Counted from the first letter of the stretch, positions 7,552-16,615 are shown. The stretch: 64,000 bases of DNA from Alistipes finegoldii DSM 17242 (GCF_000265365.1 NC_018011.1:2807501-2871500); one strand, 5' to 3'. Made by a program: numbers and translations. Notes: a model not told the origin generated them from the sequence alone.

Positions 7552-9567
7552 ATGAAAAATTTATTGACGTTTGCATCTATGACTGTTACCGCTCTCGCAC
7601 TGACCTCGTGCGGCGGGGCTTCCCGAAGCGAAACCCCGTGGATCGTCGACCGTTTCGACGACATCAAGGTCATCCGTTACGAAGTCCCCGGCTTCGAGCA
7701 GCTTCCGCTGGAGGAGAAGGAGCTGATCTATTATCTGGCCGAAGCGACCAAGTGCGGTCGCGACATCCTGTTCGACCAGAATTTCAAATACAACCTCGCC
7801 GTGCGCCGCACGCTCGAAACGGTGTATGAGAATTACGAGGGCGACCGCACGACGGCCGAGTGGAAGGCGTTGGAGAAATACCTGAAAAAGGTCTGGTTCG
7901 CCAACGGCATCCATCACCACTATTCGAACGACAAGTTCGTGCCCGAATTCACCGAAGGTTACCTGCTCGACGTGATCGAGACCATTCCCGAAGAGAAGTT
8001 CGGCGAGCTGAACCCGCTGCGCGGCGAGGTCTGCAAAGCCATTTTCGACGCTTCGCTCTACAAGACGCGCCTGAACCAGACCGCCGGCGAGGACCTGATC
8101 GCCACTTCGTCGAACAACTATTACGAGGGTGTGACGCAGGCCGAAGTCGAGAAGTTCTACGCCGACATGGCGGACCCCCACGATCCCGAACCGATCTCCT
8201 ACGGCCTGAATTCCAAGCTGGTCAAAGAGGACGGGGTGGTCAGGGAGCGCGTCTGGAAGATAGGCGGCATGTATTCGCCCGCCATCGAGAAGATCGTCTA
8301 CTGGCTCGAAAAGGCGCAGGCCGTGGCGGCCGAGCCGCAGAAGAGCAATATCGCCGCGCTCATCAGCTATTACAAGACGGGCGATTTGCGCGAATTCGAC
8401 CGCTATAACATCGGCTGGGTGAAGGATACCGTGTCGAATGTCGATTTCGTGAACGGCTTTATCGAGGATTACGGCGATCCGCTGGGACGCAAGGCGTCGT
8501 GGGAAGGCATCGTCGATTTCATGGACAAGGAGGCCTGCCACCGCACCGAGGTCATTTCGGAGAACGCGCAGTGGTTCGAGGACCATTCGCCCGTCGATCC
8601 CCGCTATCGCAAGGAGAAGGTGAAGGGCGTTTCGGCCAAGGTCATTACGGTGGCGATGCTCGGCGGCGACTGCTATCCCGCCACGCCGATCGGCATCAAC
8701 CTGCCCAACGCCGACTGGATCCGCAAGGAATACGGCTCTAAGTCGGTGACCATCGACAACATCACCTATGCCTACGACATGGCCGCCCATGGCAACGGCT
8801 TCAACGAGGAGTTCGTGCTGCGTGCCGACGACCGTGCGGTGATGGACAAGTACGGCAAGCTGGCCGACGACCTGCATACCGACCTGCACGAGTGTCTGGG
8901 CCACGGTTCGGGCCAGTTGGCTCCGGGCGTCAAGGGCGGCGAGCTGAAAAGCTACAGCTCGACGCTCGAAGAGACGCGCGCCGACCTGTTCGGTCTCTAC
9001 TATCTGGGCGATCCCAAAATGGTCGAGCTGGGGCTGGTGCCCTCGTTCGATGTGGCGAAGGCCGGGTATGCGAAATATATCCTGAACGGCATGATGACCC
9101 AGCTGGCGCGCATCGAGCCGGGCAAGAACGTCGAGGAGTCGCACATGCGCAACCGCAAACTGATCTGCGAGTGGTGCTACGAGCGCGGCAAGGCCGACAA
9201 CGTGATCGAGATGGTCAGGGAGAACGGCAAGACCTACGTCGTGGTCAATGACTACGAGAAGCTGCGCGGACTGTTCGGCGACATGCTCCGCGAGATACAG
9301 CGCATCAAGTCCGAAGGCGACTACGAGGCGGGCCGGGCGCTTGTCGAGCGGTATGCCGTACAGGTCGATCCCGAACTGCACAAGGAGGTGCGCGACCGCT
9401 ATTATGCGCTCAGCATCGAGCCTTACGGCGGTTTCGTGAATCCCGAATTCAAACTCGTGGAGAAGGACGGCAAAATCGTGGACGTCAAGATCAGCTATCC
9501 GGCCGACTACGTGAAACAGATGCTCGGTTATTCGAAGGATTATTCGTTCCTGCCCAATATCAACTGA
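7552..9567 (+). CDS. M49 family dipeptidyl-peptidase III-like lipoprotein
   Basis: A 671-residue zinc metallopeptidase. The family motif HExxGH is present as HECLGH (residues 446-451), and a second conserved segment EETRAD supplies the third zinc ligand glutamate. M49 enzymes release dipeptides from the N-terminus of short peptides. The first 20 residues form a lipoprotein signal (lipobox LTSC), so this enzyme is probably periplasmic or surface-anchored, unlike cytosolic eukaryotic DPP III. It has its own promoter and a strong terminator, so it is probably monocistronic. The long leader has no gene. Its only oddity is a 16-bp repeat shared with codons near the start. Confidence 0.9.
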   Translation: MKNLLTFASMTVTALALTSCGGASRSETPWIVDRFDDIKVIRYEVPGFEQLPLEEKELIYYLAEATKCGRDILFDQNFKYNLAVRRTLETVYENYEGDRTTAEWKALEKYLKKVWFANGIHHHYSNDKFVPEFTEGYLLDVIETIPEEKFGELNPLRGEVCKAIFDASLYKTRLNQTAGEDLIATSSNNYYEGVTQAEVEKFYADMADPHDPEPISYGLNSKLVKEDGVVRERVWKIGGMYSPAIEKIVYWLEKAQAVAAEPQKSNIAALISYYKTGDLREFDRYNIGWVKDTVSNVDFVNGFIEDYGDPLGRKASWEGIVDFMDKEACHRTEVISENAQWFEDHSPVDPRYRKEKVKGVSAKVITVAMLGGDCYPATPIGINLPNADWIRKEYGSKSVTIDNITYAYDMAAHGNGFNEEFVLRADDRAVMDKYGKLADDLHTDLHECLGHGSGQLAPGVKGGELKSYSSTLEETRADLFGLYYLGDPKMVELGLVPSFDVAKAGYAKYILNGMMTQLARIEPGKNVEESHMRNRKLICEWCYERGKADNVIEMVRENGKTYVVVNDYEKLRGLFGDMLREIQRIKSEGDYEAGRALVERYAVQVDPELHKEVRDRYYALSIEPYGGFVNPEFKLVEKDGKIVDVKISYPADYVKQMLGYSKDYSFLPNIN

Positions 9568-9584
9568 CGGTAATCTCCTTTACG

Positions 9585-9616
9585 AAAAGATGCGCCCTGC
9601 GAGGGGCGCATCTTTT
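9585..9616 (+). terminator. Rho-independent terminator after the M49 gene
   Basis: A 13-bp stem AAAAGATGCGCCC/GGGCGCATCTTTT with a 6-nt loop is followed by GTTTTT. Confidence 0.9.
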
Positions 9617-9635
9617 GTTTTTCAGCGTGTCTTCA

Positions 9636-10219
9636 TCATCGGTTCCGGGCCTCTTCGCTGCCGCCGATGGCGAATGTCGAAACGATCACCATCTTCTCGT
9701 CCACGTTGTTGGGGTTCGAGACGATGATGCCGTATTCGCCTTCGGGCTGCTCCCCGAACGTCAGGCGGTAGGAGCTTTCCCCGTATTTCTCGGCCGAGAA
9801 GGGGAGGTATTCCATGGTGTTGGATTGGACGGCGAAGGACCCGACGGCCGAAATCACCGCCGAACGGTTCTTCTTTGTGCTTTTCATCCGGAAGATGCGC
9901 ACGATCGACATCGGGTCGGCTTTGTTGTCCTTGGCGCGGACGATGAGGGCGAACGGCTCTCCGGTTTTGAACCGTATTCCGGCCCTGCCGCCTTCGATGA
10001 CTATTTTTGTCTTGGATTTGCTGGCTGCGAATCCGGCAATGTATACGCCGCCGCCGGTTCGCATCTGAACGTTGTGTTTTTCGAGTTTTGCGGACGATCC
10101 GTCGGAATATATTCCGACGACCTCACCCTCGAAATCGGGTTCGAGGGTTTGTGCCGTTACGGCGTTACCCCCCCCCAAGTCATGGCCGCTACGGCCATCA
10201 GGAATAGGATTTTTTTCAT
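9636..10219 (-). pseudogene. Secreted protein, frame broken at a G9 tract (possible phase-variable gene)
   Basis: From the ATG at 10219 a good signal peptide begins (MKKILFLMAVAAMTWGG), but translation stops five residues after a run of nine G on the coding strand. The frame that continues in the next phase encodes about 175 residues of a soluble, beta-rich protein down to the stop at 9636, starting NAVTAQTLEPDFEG, which completes a signal peptidase site (VTA|Q). Seven or ten G would restore a single 191- or 194-residue protein. Nine leaves it off. I do not recognise the family. Slipped-strand phase variation, a fixed mutation or a sequencing error in the homopolymer are all possible. Confidence 0.7.
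10168..10176 (-). repeat. Homopolymer G9 tract inside a signal peptide
   Basis: Nine consecutive C on the plus strand (G on the coding strand) at codons 14-17 of the secreted protein. It is one of two nine-base G/C runs noticed by eye in the window. Confidence 0.9.
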
Positions 10220-10329
10220 CGTTATATAAATTTGGATTGTACCGCGCAAAATGCACGGCAGACAAAAATAATAATTTTCCGCAAACTGCACAACAGCCTT
10301 TCCCGCTTTTTGATGCCGCCGTATACGCC

Positions 10330-10358
10330 GCGAGACGCACCCGTGGGATGCGTCTCGC
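10330..10358. terminator. Hairpin between rubredoxin and the frameshifted gene
   Basis: GCGAGACGCA pairs perfectly with TGCGTCTCGC around a 9-nt loop, downstream of the rubredoxin stop. There is no good T-tract on the minus strand, so it may only protect the transcript end. Confidence 0.5.
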
Positions 10359-10378
10359 ACTTTTCCGGTCTTTAGGAT

Positions 10379-10543
10379 TTACTCCTCGACCTCTTCGAAC
10401 TGGTCTTTGCCTACGCCGCAGACGGGGCAGACCCAATCGTCGGGAATATCCTCGAACGACGTTCCGGGGGCGATGCCTCCGTCGGGATCGCCGACTGCGG
10501 GATCGTAAATCCATTCGCATACGATGCAACGGTACTTTTTCAT
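10379..10543 (-). CDS. Rubredoxin
   Basis: A 54-residue rubredoxin, the usual size. Two CxxC pairs hold the single iron: Cys6-x2-Cys9 (RCIVCE) and Cys39-x2-Cys42 (CPVCG), with the family's aromatic residues (Tyr4, Trp11, Tyr13, Trp37) in place. It is a cytosolic one-electron carrier and in strict anaerobes often serves rubrerythrin, superoxide reductase or other oxygen-protection enzymes. No such partner is adjacent here. It has an acidic C-terminus. Confidence 0.95.
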   Translation of the reverse strand: MKKYRCIVCEWIYDPAVGDPDGGIAPGTSFEDIPDDWVCPVCGVGKDQFEEVEE

Positions 10544-10690
10544 CTTCTCTGTCTTTTTAAGTGAATAAAAAATGTGTTGATTTCGGTATAATGCAGTTAA
10601 TTGCGTATTCTCTCCTTTTCGGGCCGTTTTTCCGGTCCGGCATTCCGTCGCTTCCGCAAATCGGATGCCGTCTTATGTCGCCTGCGTTTC

Positions 10691-11281
10691 TCAGGTCGTC
10701 TGCGTCTCCTTTGCGGTCTGCGCTTCCTCCCGTTCCTCCTCCCGTTCCTCCTCCTCTTCTTCCGCAGCTTCTTCGGTCAGCCGGTTGCCGCCCGGCGGCA
10801 TGAGTTCGGCGATCAGACAATCCGCGTCGGAGCACGACACGTAGAGCCGCTCCTCGTATATGTCGGTGATCTCCACGAAGTTCTTCCACTCCGAAGCGTA
10901 CAGACGTACGCGTTCGAACCGGCGCAGGTCCAGAAAATGGCCGTAGTAACCGAAGAATCCGCAGCCGCCGAAGAGCGGAAAGAACCATTTCATCCGCTTG
11001 GGATCGACGCGGCGTACCGAGGCGATCTCCCCGCGCTTTATCTCGGTGATGTCCAGCAGACAGCGCACCTCGACCTTTTCGTCCGTAACCATGATGTAGC
11101 GGGGAATCGACAGCGACATCAGGGCGATGAGCGCCACGATGAACGACGTGAACCAGGCCGAGAGATAACCTCCCTCGTAGAGGTGGTACAGCAGGCCGCC
11201 CAGCAGTCCGAAGACCACCAGATAGATCAGCGTCCAGTAGATCGTGCGGCGGCTGAAGCGGTATTTATATATTTTCTCCAT
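10691..11281 (-). CDS. PH-like domain membrane protein
   Basis: A 196-residue protein with two membrane helices at about 14-32 and 38-58, followed by a beta-rich region resembling the bacterial PH domain (bPH) that often follows a pair of helices. The C-terminus (from about residue 165) is an almost pure Glu/Arg/Ala tail (EEAAEEEEEEREEEREE) likely to be a charged helix. The start overlaps the end of ispD by 17 nt, so the two are probably co-transcribed. The function is unknown. Confidence 0.7.
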   Translation of the reverse strand: MEKIYKYRFSRRTIYWTLIYLVVFGLLGGLLYHLYEGGYLSAWFTSFIVALIALMSLSIPRYIMVTDEKVEVRCLLDITEIKRGEIASVRRVDPKRMKWFFPLFGGCGFFGYYGHFLDLRRFERVRLYASEWKNFVEITDIYEERLYVSCSDADCLIAELMPPGGNRLTEEAAEEEEEEREEEREEAQTAKETQTT

Positions 11282-11972
11282 CCGTTTCGTGCGTTTCTTC
11301 GCGGTCAGCCAGCAATGCTTCGGCGATGACCGTATCTTCGGGAGTCGTGATCTTCAGGTTCGCCCGTTCGCCTTCGCAGAGAAATACAGCTTCCCCGGAC
11401 AGTTCGACTACCGAAGCGTCGTCGGTGAATTCGGGCCGGTATTCCGTTTCGTAGGCGCGGCGCAGCAGCTCGGCGCGGAATACCTGCGGCGTCTGGACGA
11501 TGCGCAGGCGGCGGCGGTCGATGATCTGCGAAGCCGCGCCGTCCGTTTCGCGGAACGAATCCACAGGCTCGACGACCGGAATCGCCGTGCCGTGTTCCGC
11601 GGCGGCCGCGACCGTGCGCCGGATCAGCTCCTGCGACCCCAGCGGCCGCACGCCGTCCTGCACGGCGATCAGCTCCGGATCGCGTTTCAGGGCCGCCAAT
11701 CCGTTTTTCACCGAGTGGAACCGCTCCCGTCCCCCTTCGGCGACCGTGTGCGGCGCCACTTCGAAACGCGCCGACAGATTGTACCAGAAGCCGGTGTGTT
11801 CGGCGGGCAGTACGACGACGATTTCCGCTCCGGGAAGCGCCGCGGCGAAGTTGTTGATCGTGCGCGCCAGTATGGGCATGCCCTCCAGCAGCATGAACTG
11901 CTTGGGACGCGCCCCTCCCATGCGGCTTCCGCCGCCGCCCGCTACGATGATGACTCCAGTTTGTCGTTCCAT
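11265..11972 (-). CDS. ispD: 2-C-methyl-D-erythritol 4-phosphate cytidylyltransferase
   Basis: A 235-residue cytidylyltransferase of the MEP isoprenoid pathway. It transfers CMP from CTP to methylerythritol phosphate. The N-terminal nucleotide-binding loop is clear (AGGGGSRMGG, followed by PKQF), as are VQDGVRP and the C-terminal TTPED. It overlaps both neighbours: the upstream FMN-binding protein gene ends 31 nt inside it, and its own end overlaps the PH-domain gene. The next enzyme of the pathway present here, IspE, is 16 kb away at 28252. Confidence 0.93.
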   Translation of the reverse strand: MERQTGVIIVAGGGGSRMGGARPKQFMLLEGMPILARTINNFAAALPGAEIVVVLPAEHTGFWYNLSARFEVAPHTVAEGGRERFHSVKNGLAALKRDPELIAVQDGVRPLGSQELIRRTVAAAAEHGTAIPVVEPVDSFRETDGAASQIIDRRRLRIVQTPQVFRAELLRRAYETEYRPEFTDDASVVELSGEAVFLCEGERANLKITTPEDTVIAEALLADREETHETDGENI

Positions 11973-12598
11973 ATCAGTTTCTTTCCAAAACCGAGCGTAT
12001 TGTCGGTCAGTTTCATATAATCGGGCCTTATCGCCCAGAGCGTCAGCTCGGCCAGCGCCGCGTAGGGAAACCGTTTGAGGTATGCCCGTCTGGCCGTTTC
12101 GTCGGCCCGCGCTGCCGTGCCGCACAGCTGCAATCCCTGCACCCGGCCCACGATTTTCGTTTCGAGGACCACCGATGCCGCGATACGCGGATTGCGCTCC
12201 ATTTCCTGCGCATGGCGCGTTGCGGGGTCCGATGTGAATACGAGCAGGTTTCGCTCCTTGTCGTAACAGTAGAACGCATTCGAGCAGTAGGGGACCCCTT
12301 CCGCGACGGTGGCCAGCGTCAGTACATGGTGCCGCCGGAGAAAACGCACGAAACGTTCGTTTATTGCTTCGCCGCAGCCGCTTGTTTTTGCCGTCCCGGA
12401 TTCCGCGCTTCCGGGTGTTTCCGCAACCGGGGTGTTCCTTTCCGCAGCCGGGACGCTCCCTTTCTCAGCCGGGGCTTCTTCCGTTTTCGTTTCCGGAACC
12501 TTGTGTTCCGTCCCCGGTTTTTCCGTGTCCCGCCTCTCCGCCGCTTTTGTTGCGACCGCCGGCTGCATCTTTTTCCCGTCCGTTTCCGCTGCCGCCAT
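11942..12598 (-). CDS. Pyridoxamine 5'-phosphate oxidase-like (FMN-binding split barrel) protein with a low-complexity N-terminus
   Basis: A 218-residue protein. Residues from about 78 on form a split-barrel flavin-binding fold of the PNPOx/YhbP type (FLRRHHVLTLATVAEGVPYC, NAFYCYD, RIAASVV). The first ~75 residues are a low-complexity Ala/Glu/Pro/Lys/Thr segment absent from ordinary YhbP proteins (about 145 residues). A start inside the low-complexity part is possible. Known relatives bind FMN, but the substrate is not established. The gene starts 5 nt after the M23 gene ends and runs into ispD, so it belongs to this minus-strand operon. Confidence 0.7.
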   Translation of the reverse strand: MAAAETDGKKMQPAVATKAAERRDTEKPGTEHKVPETKTEEAPAEKGSVPAAERNTPVAETPGSAESGTAKTSGCGEAINERFVRFLRRHHVLTLATVAEGVPYCSNAFYCYDKERNLLVFTSDPATRHAQEMERNPRIAASVVLETKIVGRVQGLQLCGTAARADETARRAYLKRFPYAALAELTLWAIRPDYMKLTDNTLGFGKKLIWNDKLESSS

Positions 12599-12603
12599 AT
12601 GCG

Positions 12604-13920
12604 TTATTTCGCTGCCGTGGTTTCGCCTGCCGGGGCGGAAGCCGCCGGAGCCTGCGGAATTACGAGCGAATCCAGCTGCGTGATGCGCTCTTCGTCCTTC
12701 ACCTCGCCGTTCAGCTCGGCCGCGATGCGGTCGCGTACGAATTCGAACGTCGCCCGGTTCTCTTTTGCGATCGGCTCGGCGGGTTCCTGCGGAACTTTCA
12801 GCGGGTCGATCGGCGTGCCGTTTTTCCAGATGCGGTAGTCGAGATGCGGTCCCGTCGAAGCGCCCGTCGAACCGACATAGCCGATCAGCTGGCCCTGCGA
12901 TACGCGCGAACCCTTCGAAATGCCTTTGGCATAGCCGCTCAGGTGCAGGTAACCCGTCATCAGGTTGCCCGCATGCTTGATCTTGAGCGTGTTGCCGCCT
13001 CCGCCGCCCCAGCCTTTGAAGGTGACCACGCCGTCGGCGACGGCATGCACGGGCGTGCCTTTCGGTGCGGCGTAATCGACGCCCGTATGCGGGCGGTACA
13101 CCTTGTAGATCGGATGTTTGCGGGCGTAGGTGAATTTCGAGCTGATGCGCGAATATTTCAGCGGCGCCTTGAGCATCTGCTTGCGCAGGCTCGCGCCGTC
13201 ATACTCCCAGTAGCGGATTTTGCCGCCCTGCCGGAACGGAATGGCGTAGTACTCCTTGCCGCCCTGACAGAATTTCGCGCCCCAGATGCGGCCGATGCCG
13301 ACCGAGACGCTGTCGTCGATGAACCGCTCGTCGTAGATGACCGTGAAGTTGTCGCCTTTCTGGATGCCGAAGAAGTCCACCGTCCACTGGTAAATGTCCT
13401 CCATTTCGGCGGCCAGCGCATAGGGCAGCTCCTGCTCCATGATAGCGCCCCAGAGCGACGAATTGATCGTGGCGCTCTTCTTGGTGCGGCGCACGGTAAA
13501 CTGTTTTTCGCCCGTGCGGACGCTCACCGAGTCGTCGTGGAATCCGAAGACCACGTATTCGGCGACGTTGCGTTCGTAAACCAGATAATCCAAGTGCGGG
13601 GCATAGAGCGAATCCTCGTGGATGAAGGCCGTGTACTTGTGTCCCGCGCGGATGTTGCGCAGCGGGAAAATATCCTTCGAAGCCTTGTCGAGCCGGTCGA
13701 TCGTCAGCGCCGAAACGCCGAATCCGTTCAGGATTTTGCCCAGCGTTTCGCCGCTTCCCACCTCGCCGGTCTCGGTGCGGTAATTGTCGGCGTTGATGCC
13801 GTATACGATGTTGTGCTGCTCGGCGGCTTCCTCCCCGGCCGTTTCCTGCTGCTGCGTTCTGCTGCACGCCCCCGCCGCAACCAGCAGCAGGGCGCATATG
13901 GGTAATCTGAGACTTTTCAT
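12604..13920 (-). CDS. M23 peptidoglycan endopeptidase, lipoprotein
   Basis: A 438-residue lipoprotein with the lipobox cysteine near residue 19 (AAGAC). A LysM/OapA-like N-terminal region of about 250 residues precedes an M23 LytM domain with the zinc and catalytic motifs HTGVDYAAP and HLDYRIW, plus GYLHLSGY. M23 enzymes cut peptidoglycan cross-links. All the histidines look intact, so it is probably active in the periplasm. The ATG at 13920 begins the signal peptide. The short in-frame extension upstream is not credible. It is the first gene of a run ending in the PH-domain protein. Confidence 0.9.
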   Translation of the reverse strand: MKSLRLPICALLLVAAGACSRTQQQETAGEEAAEQHNIVYGINADNYRTETGEVGSGETLGKILNGFGVSALTIDRLDKASKDIFPLRNIRAGHKYTAFIHEDSLYAPHLDYLVYERNVAEYVVFGFHDDSVSVRTGEKQFTVRRTKKSATINSSLWGAIMEQELPYALAAEMEDIYQWTVDFFGIQKGDNFTVIYDERFIDDSVSVGIGRIWGAKFCQGGKEYYAIPFRQGGKIRYWEYDGASLRKQMLKAPLKYSRISSKFTYARKHPIYKVYRPHTGVDYAAPKGTPVHAVADGVVTFKGWGGGGGNTLKIKHAGNLMTGYLHLSGYAKGISKGSRVSQGQLIGYVGSTGASTGPHLDYRIWKNGTPIDPLKVPQEPAEPIAKENRATFEFVRDRIAAELNGEVKDEERITQLDSLVIPQAPAASAPAGETTAAK

Positions 13921-14006
13921 AATCGAAACAAAGATATAAAAAAACGACTCTTCCGCCAATTTTATTATTCGTTTGTCAGTGAGGCCTGAGATTTGCTTTT
14001 TTTTGT

Positions 14007-14037
14007 TTTGCGTTCCGAAGATTTATTTCTACCTTTG
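14007..14037 (+). promoter_or_regulatory. Promoter of lpxK-punA
   Basis: A near-perfect Bacteroidota promoter: TTTG (14007-14010), 19 nt, TACCTTTG (14030-14037). The leader to the lpxK ATG is about 28 nt. Confidence 0.85.
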
Positions 14038-14065
14038 AAAAATTGTGTAGATAAACAGACCGAAG

Positions 14066-15109
14066 ATGTTGAAATGCCTGCTTGCACCTGCAGCTCTCTT
14101 ATATAAAGCGGGGGTGACTTTCCGTCACCGCTTGTTCGACTGGGGAGTGCTCAAAAGCGAGAAGTTCGACATCCCGGTCGTCTGCATCGGCAACATCACC
14201 GTCGGCGGTACGGGCAAGACCCCGATGGCCGAAATGGTGATCGCCTACATGTCGCAGATGCACAACGTGGCCCTGCTGTCGCGCGGCTACGGTCGCCGCA
14301 CCAAAGGCTACCGGGAGGTGAAGACCGATTCCCACTACCGCGACGTGGGCGACGAACCGCTTCAGATCAAACTCAAATTTCCCGGCACGGTGGTCGTCGT
14401 GTGCGAGAAACGCGCCGAGGGCATCCGCCGCATCCGGGCCGAACACCCCGAAGTGGACCTCATCATCATGGACGACGGCTTCCAGCACCGTTATGTGGAG
14501 CCGAAGATCAATATCGTGATGATCGACGCGACGCGCCCCATTCAGCATGACAGGATGCTGCCGCTCGGAACGCTGCGCGACCTGCCCGAAGAGCTGCACC
14601 GCGCCCACTATTTCGTGGTCACGAAGTGCCCAGAGAAGATGGCCCCCATCGACCGGCGCATCATGCGCAAGGTGCTGATTCAGGTCGCCTACCAGCGGGT
14701 GTATTTCACCCGTTTCGAGAGCTTCATGCCCCAGCCGCTCTATCCCGATGCGGCTCCTGACGAACCGCTTCTGCACGGGCGGCAGGTCATTGCGCTTTCG
14801 GGCATCGGCAATCCCAAGCCGTTCCTTGCGACGCTGCGCGAACGCTACGAGGTCGTGCAGGAGATGACGCTGGAGGACCACCATGTTTACAAGGTCCGCG
14901 ACCTGAACCGGCTGCGGGAACTGCTGGCCCGCTGGCCCGGTGCGGTCATCGTGACGACCGAAAAGGACGCCGTGAAACTGACCAACCGCGCCAAGATCCC
15001 CGAAGAGATCCGGCGCAGCATATACTATTTACCGATAAATATTTCATTCATAGAGGATTCGGCTACGGATTTTCTGCAAAAACTAGAAGAAGATGTTAGA
15101 GGAAATTAA
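14066..15109 (+). CDS. lpxK: Tetraacyldisaccharide 4'-kinase (lipid A synthesis)
   Basis: A 347-residue inner-membrane-associated kinase that phosphorylates the 4' position of the lipid A disaccharide. The P-loop is at residues 42-54 (GNITVGGTGKTP). The conserved SRGYGR and the acidic DDGFQHR follow. A short hydrophobic N-terminus should anchor it to the membrane. The stop overlaps the start of punA by 17 nt, so the two are translated as a coupled pair from the strong promoter upstream. Confidence 0.95.
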   Translation: MLKCLLAPAALLYKAGVTFRHRLFDWGVLKSEKFDIPVVCIGNITVGGTGKTPMAEMVIAYMSQMHNVALLSRGYGRRTKGYREVKTDSHYRDVGDEPLQIKLKFPGTVVVVCEKRAEGIRRIRAEHPEVDLIIMDDGFQHRYVEPKINIVMIDATRPIQHDRMLPLGTLRDLPEELHRAHYFVVTKCPEKMAPIDRRIMRKVLIQVAYQRVYFTRFESFMPQPLYPDAAPDEPLLHGRQVIALSGIGNPKPFLATLRERYEVVQEMTLEDHHVYKVRDLNRLRELLARWPGAVIVTTEKDAVKLTNRAKIPEEIRRSIYYLPINISFIEDSATDFLQKLEEDVRGN

Positions 15110-15899
15110 AAAAACGGCGGCTTTCATCGACGCCGCCACCGACTCTTTCGCTCCCGAAGTGGGCGTCATCCTCGGCACCGGTTTGGGCGGCTTCGCCGAT
15201 AAGATCGAGACGCGCTTCGCCATCGAATACAAGGATATTCCGGGATTCCCCGTCTCCACGGTCGAAGGACACAAAGGCCGTATGATTTTCGGCATGGTCG
15301 AGGGCCGCAGGGTCGTGGCCATGCAGGGCCGTTTCCACTATTACGAAGGCTACGGCATGCAGCAGGTGACGTTCCCGGTGCGCGTCATGCGGCAGCTCGG
15401 CATCAAATACCTCTTTGTATCGAACGCTTCGGGCGGCATCAACACCTCGTTCCGCGTCGGCGACCTGATGGTCATCACCGACCATATCAACCTGATGCCC
15501 AATCCGCTGATCGGCCCCAACATCGCCGAACTCGGTCCCCGCTTTCCGGATATGCACAACTGCTACGACAAGGAGCTGATCGCCAAGGCGACCGCCATCG
15601 CCGAGGAGGAGAATATCAAGCTCCAGTACGGCGTGTATGTGGGCGGCACGGGGCCGACGTTCGAGACGCAGGCCGAATACCGCTATTTCAAGAATATCGG
15701 CGGCGATGCGGCCGGCATGTCCACCGTGCCGGAGGTGATCGTGGCGCGCCATATGTCGATCCCGGTCTTCGGCGTTTCGGTCATCACCAACTGCGGACTC
15801 TCGGACGAAGTGGGCGACCACGAAGACGTGCAGCGTCAGGGCAAAAAGGCCGGAATCAAGATGGAGGTGCTCTTCAAGCGTATGATAAAAGCGCTTTAG
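15093..15899 (+). CDS. punA: Purine nucleoside phosphorylase
   Basis: A 268-residue trimeric-type (PNP/MTAP family) phosphorylase of inosine and guanosine. Visible landmarks are the phosphate-binding GTGLGG, GRFHYYEG, the purine-binding segment GPTFETQAEYR and the catalytic TNCGL region. It lies directly behind lpxK. The pairing has no metabolic logic and probably reflects shared housekeeping expression. Confidence 0.94.
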   Translation: MLEEIKKTAAFIDAATDSFAPEVGVILGTGLGGFADKIETRFAIEYKDIPGFPVSTVEGHKGRMIFGMVEGRRVVAMQGRFHYYEGYGMQQVTFPVRVMRQLGIKYLFVSNASGGINTSFRVGDLMVITDHINLMPNPLIGPNIAELGPRFPDMHNCYDKELIAKATAIAEEENIKLQYGVYVGGTGPTFETQAEYRYFKNIGGDAAGMSTVPEVIVARHMSIPVFGVSVITNCGLSDEVGDHEDVQRQGKKAGIKMEVLFKRMIKAL

Positions 15900-16117
15900 A
15901 AGGAATGTCGTTTCGGGCCGTGCCGGTTGTGTTGCGGCGTTGGACGGACTGGCCTTCCGGATTTTTGTCACGGACGTTCGCTGCGGAGTCGTCGGGGAGG
16001 GACTTGGATCTTCACCGCTGTATCCCGGCTTTGGCGCCGGGCCGCTCCGCAGAAGTGCCGGATGTGGATTTCTCCCGGTCCGTCGTGTGTTTATTGATAA
16101 TTTTAATGTTATAGATT

Positions 16118-16615
16118 ATGGTAAATAAGGTAATTTTGATCGGCAACGTCGGTATCGACCCCGAAATCCGGACCACCGAAGGCGGCGTGAAGGTCGCACG
16201 TATCCGTCTGGCTACGACCGAACGGTTGTTCGACCGGCAGGCCAACGAGGCCAAGGAGCATACCGAATGGCATACGATCACGCTTTGGCGCGGTCTGGCC
16301 GACGTGGTGGACAAGTATGTCCGCAAAGGCACGCAGATTTACGTCGAGGGGCGTCTGCGTACCCGTGAATGGATGGACAAGGACAATAACAAACGCTATA
16401 CGACCGAGATTCTGGCCGATGTGATGAATCTGCTGGGCCGCCGCAGCGACAACCCGTCGTCCGACGGACAGCAGGGCTATGGATCGCAGCAGGGTTACGG
16501 TTCGCAGCAGTCCTCTGCCGGACAGTCTGCAGGCGGCTATCAGCAGCCTGCGGCTCCGAAGCCCGCCCCCGCGCCGTCGATTCCCGCCGACGATCCGGAC
16601 GACCTGCCGTTCTGA
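16118..16615 (+). CDS. ssb: Single-stranded DNA-binding protein
   Basis: A 165-residue SSB: an N-terminal OB fold of about 105 residues (MVNKVILIGNVG, then WHTITLW and the YVEGRL strand), a flexible Gln/Gly/Tyr-rich linker with repeats (QQGYGSQQGYGSQQ), and the conserved acidic tip DPDDLPF, which recruits SSB partner proteins. The 218 nt before it contain no gene and no clear TAnnTTTG box. The DNA coding for the acidic tip is repeated twice more beyond the stop codon. Confidence 0.97.
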   Translation: MVNKVILIGNVGIDPEIRTTEGGVKVARIRLATTERLFDRQANEAKEHTEWHTITLWRGLADVVDKYVRKGTQIYVEGRLRTREWMDKDNNKRYTTEILADVMNLLGRRSDNPSSDGQQGYGSQQGYGSQQSSAGQSAGGYQQPAAPKPAPAPSIPADDPDDLPF

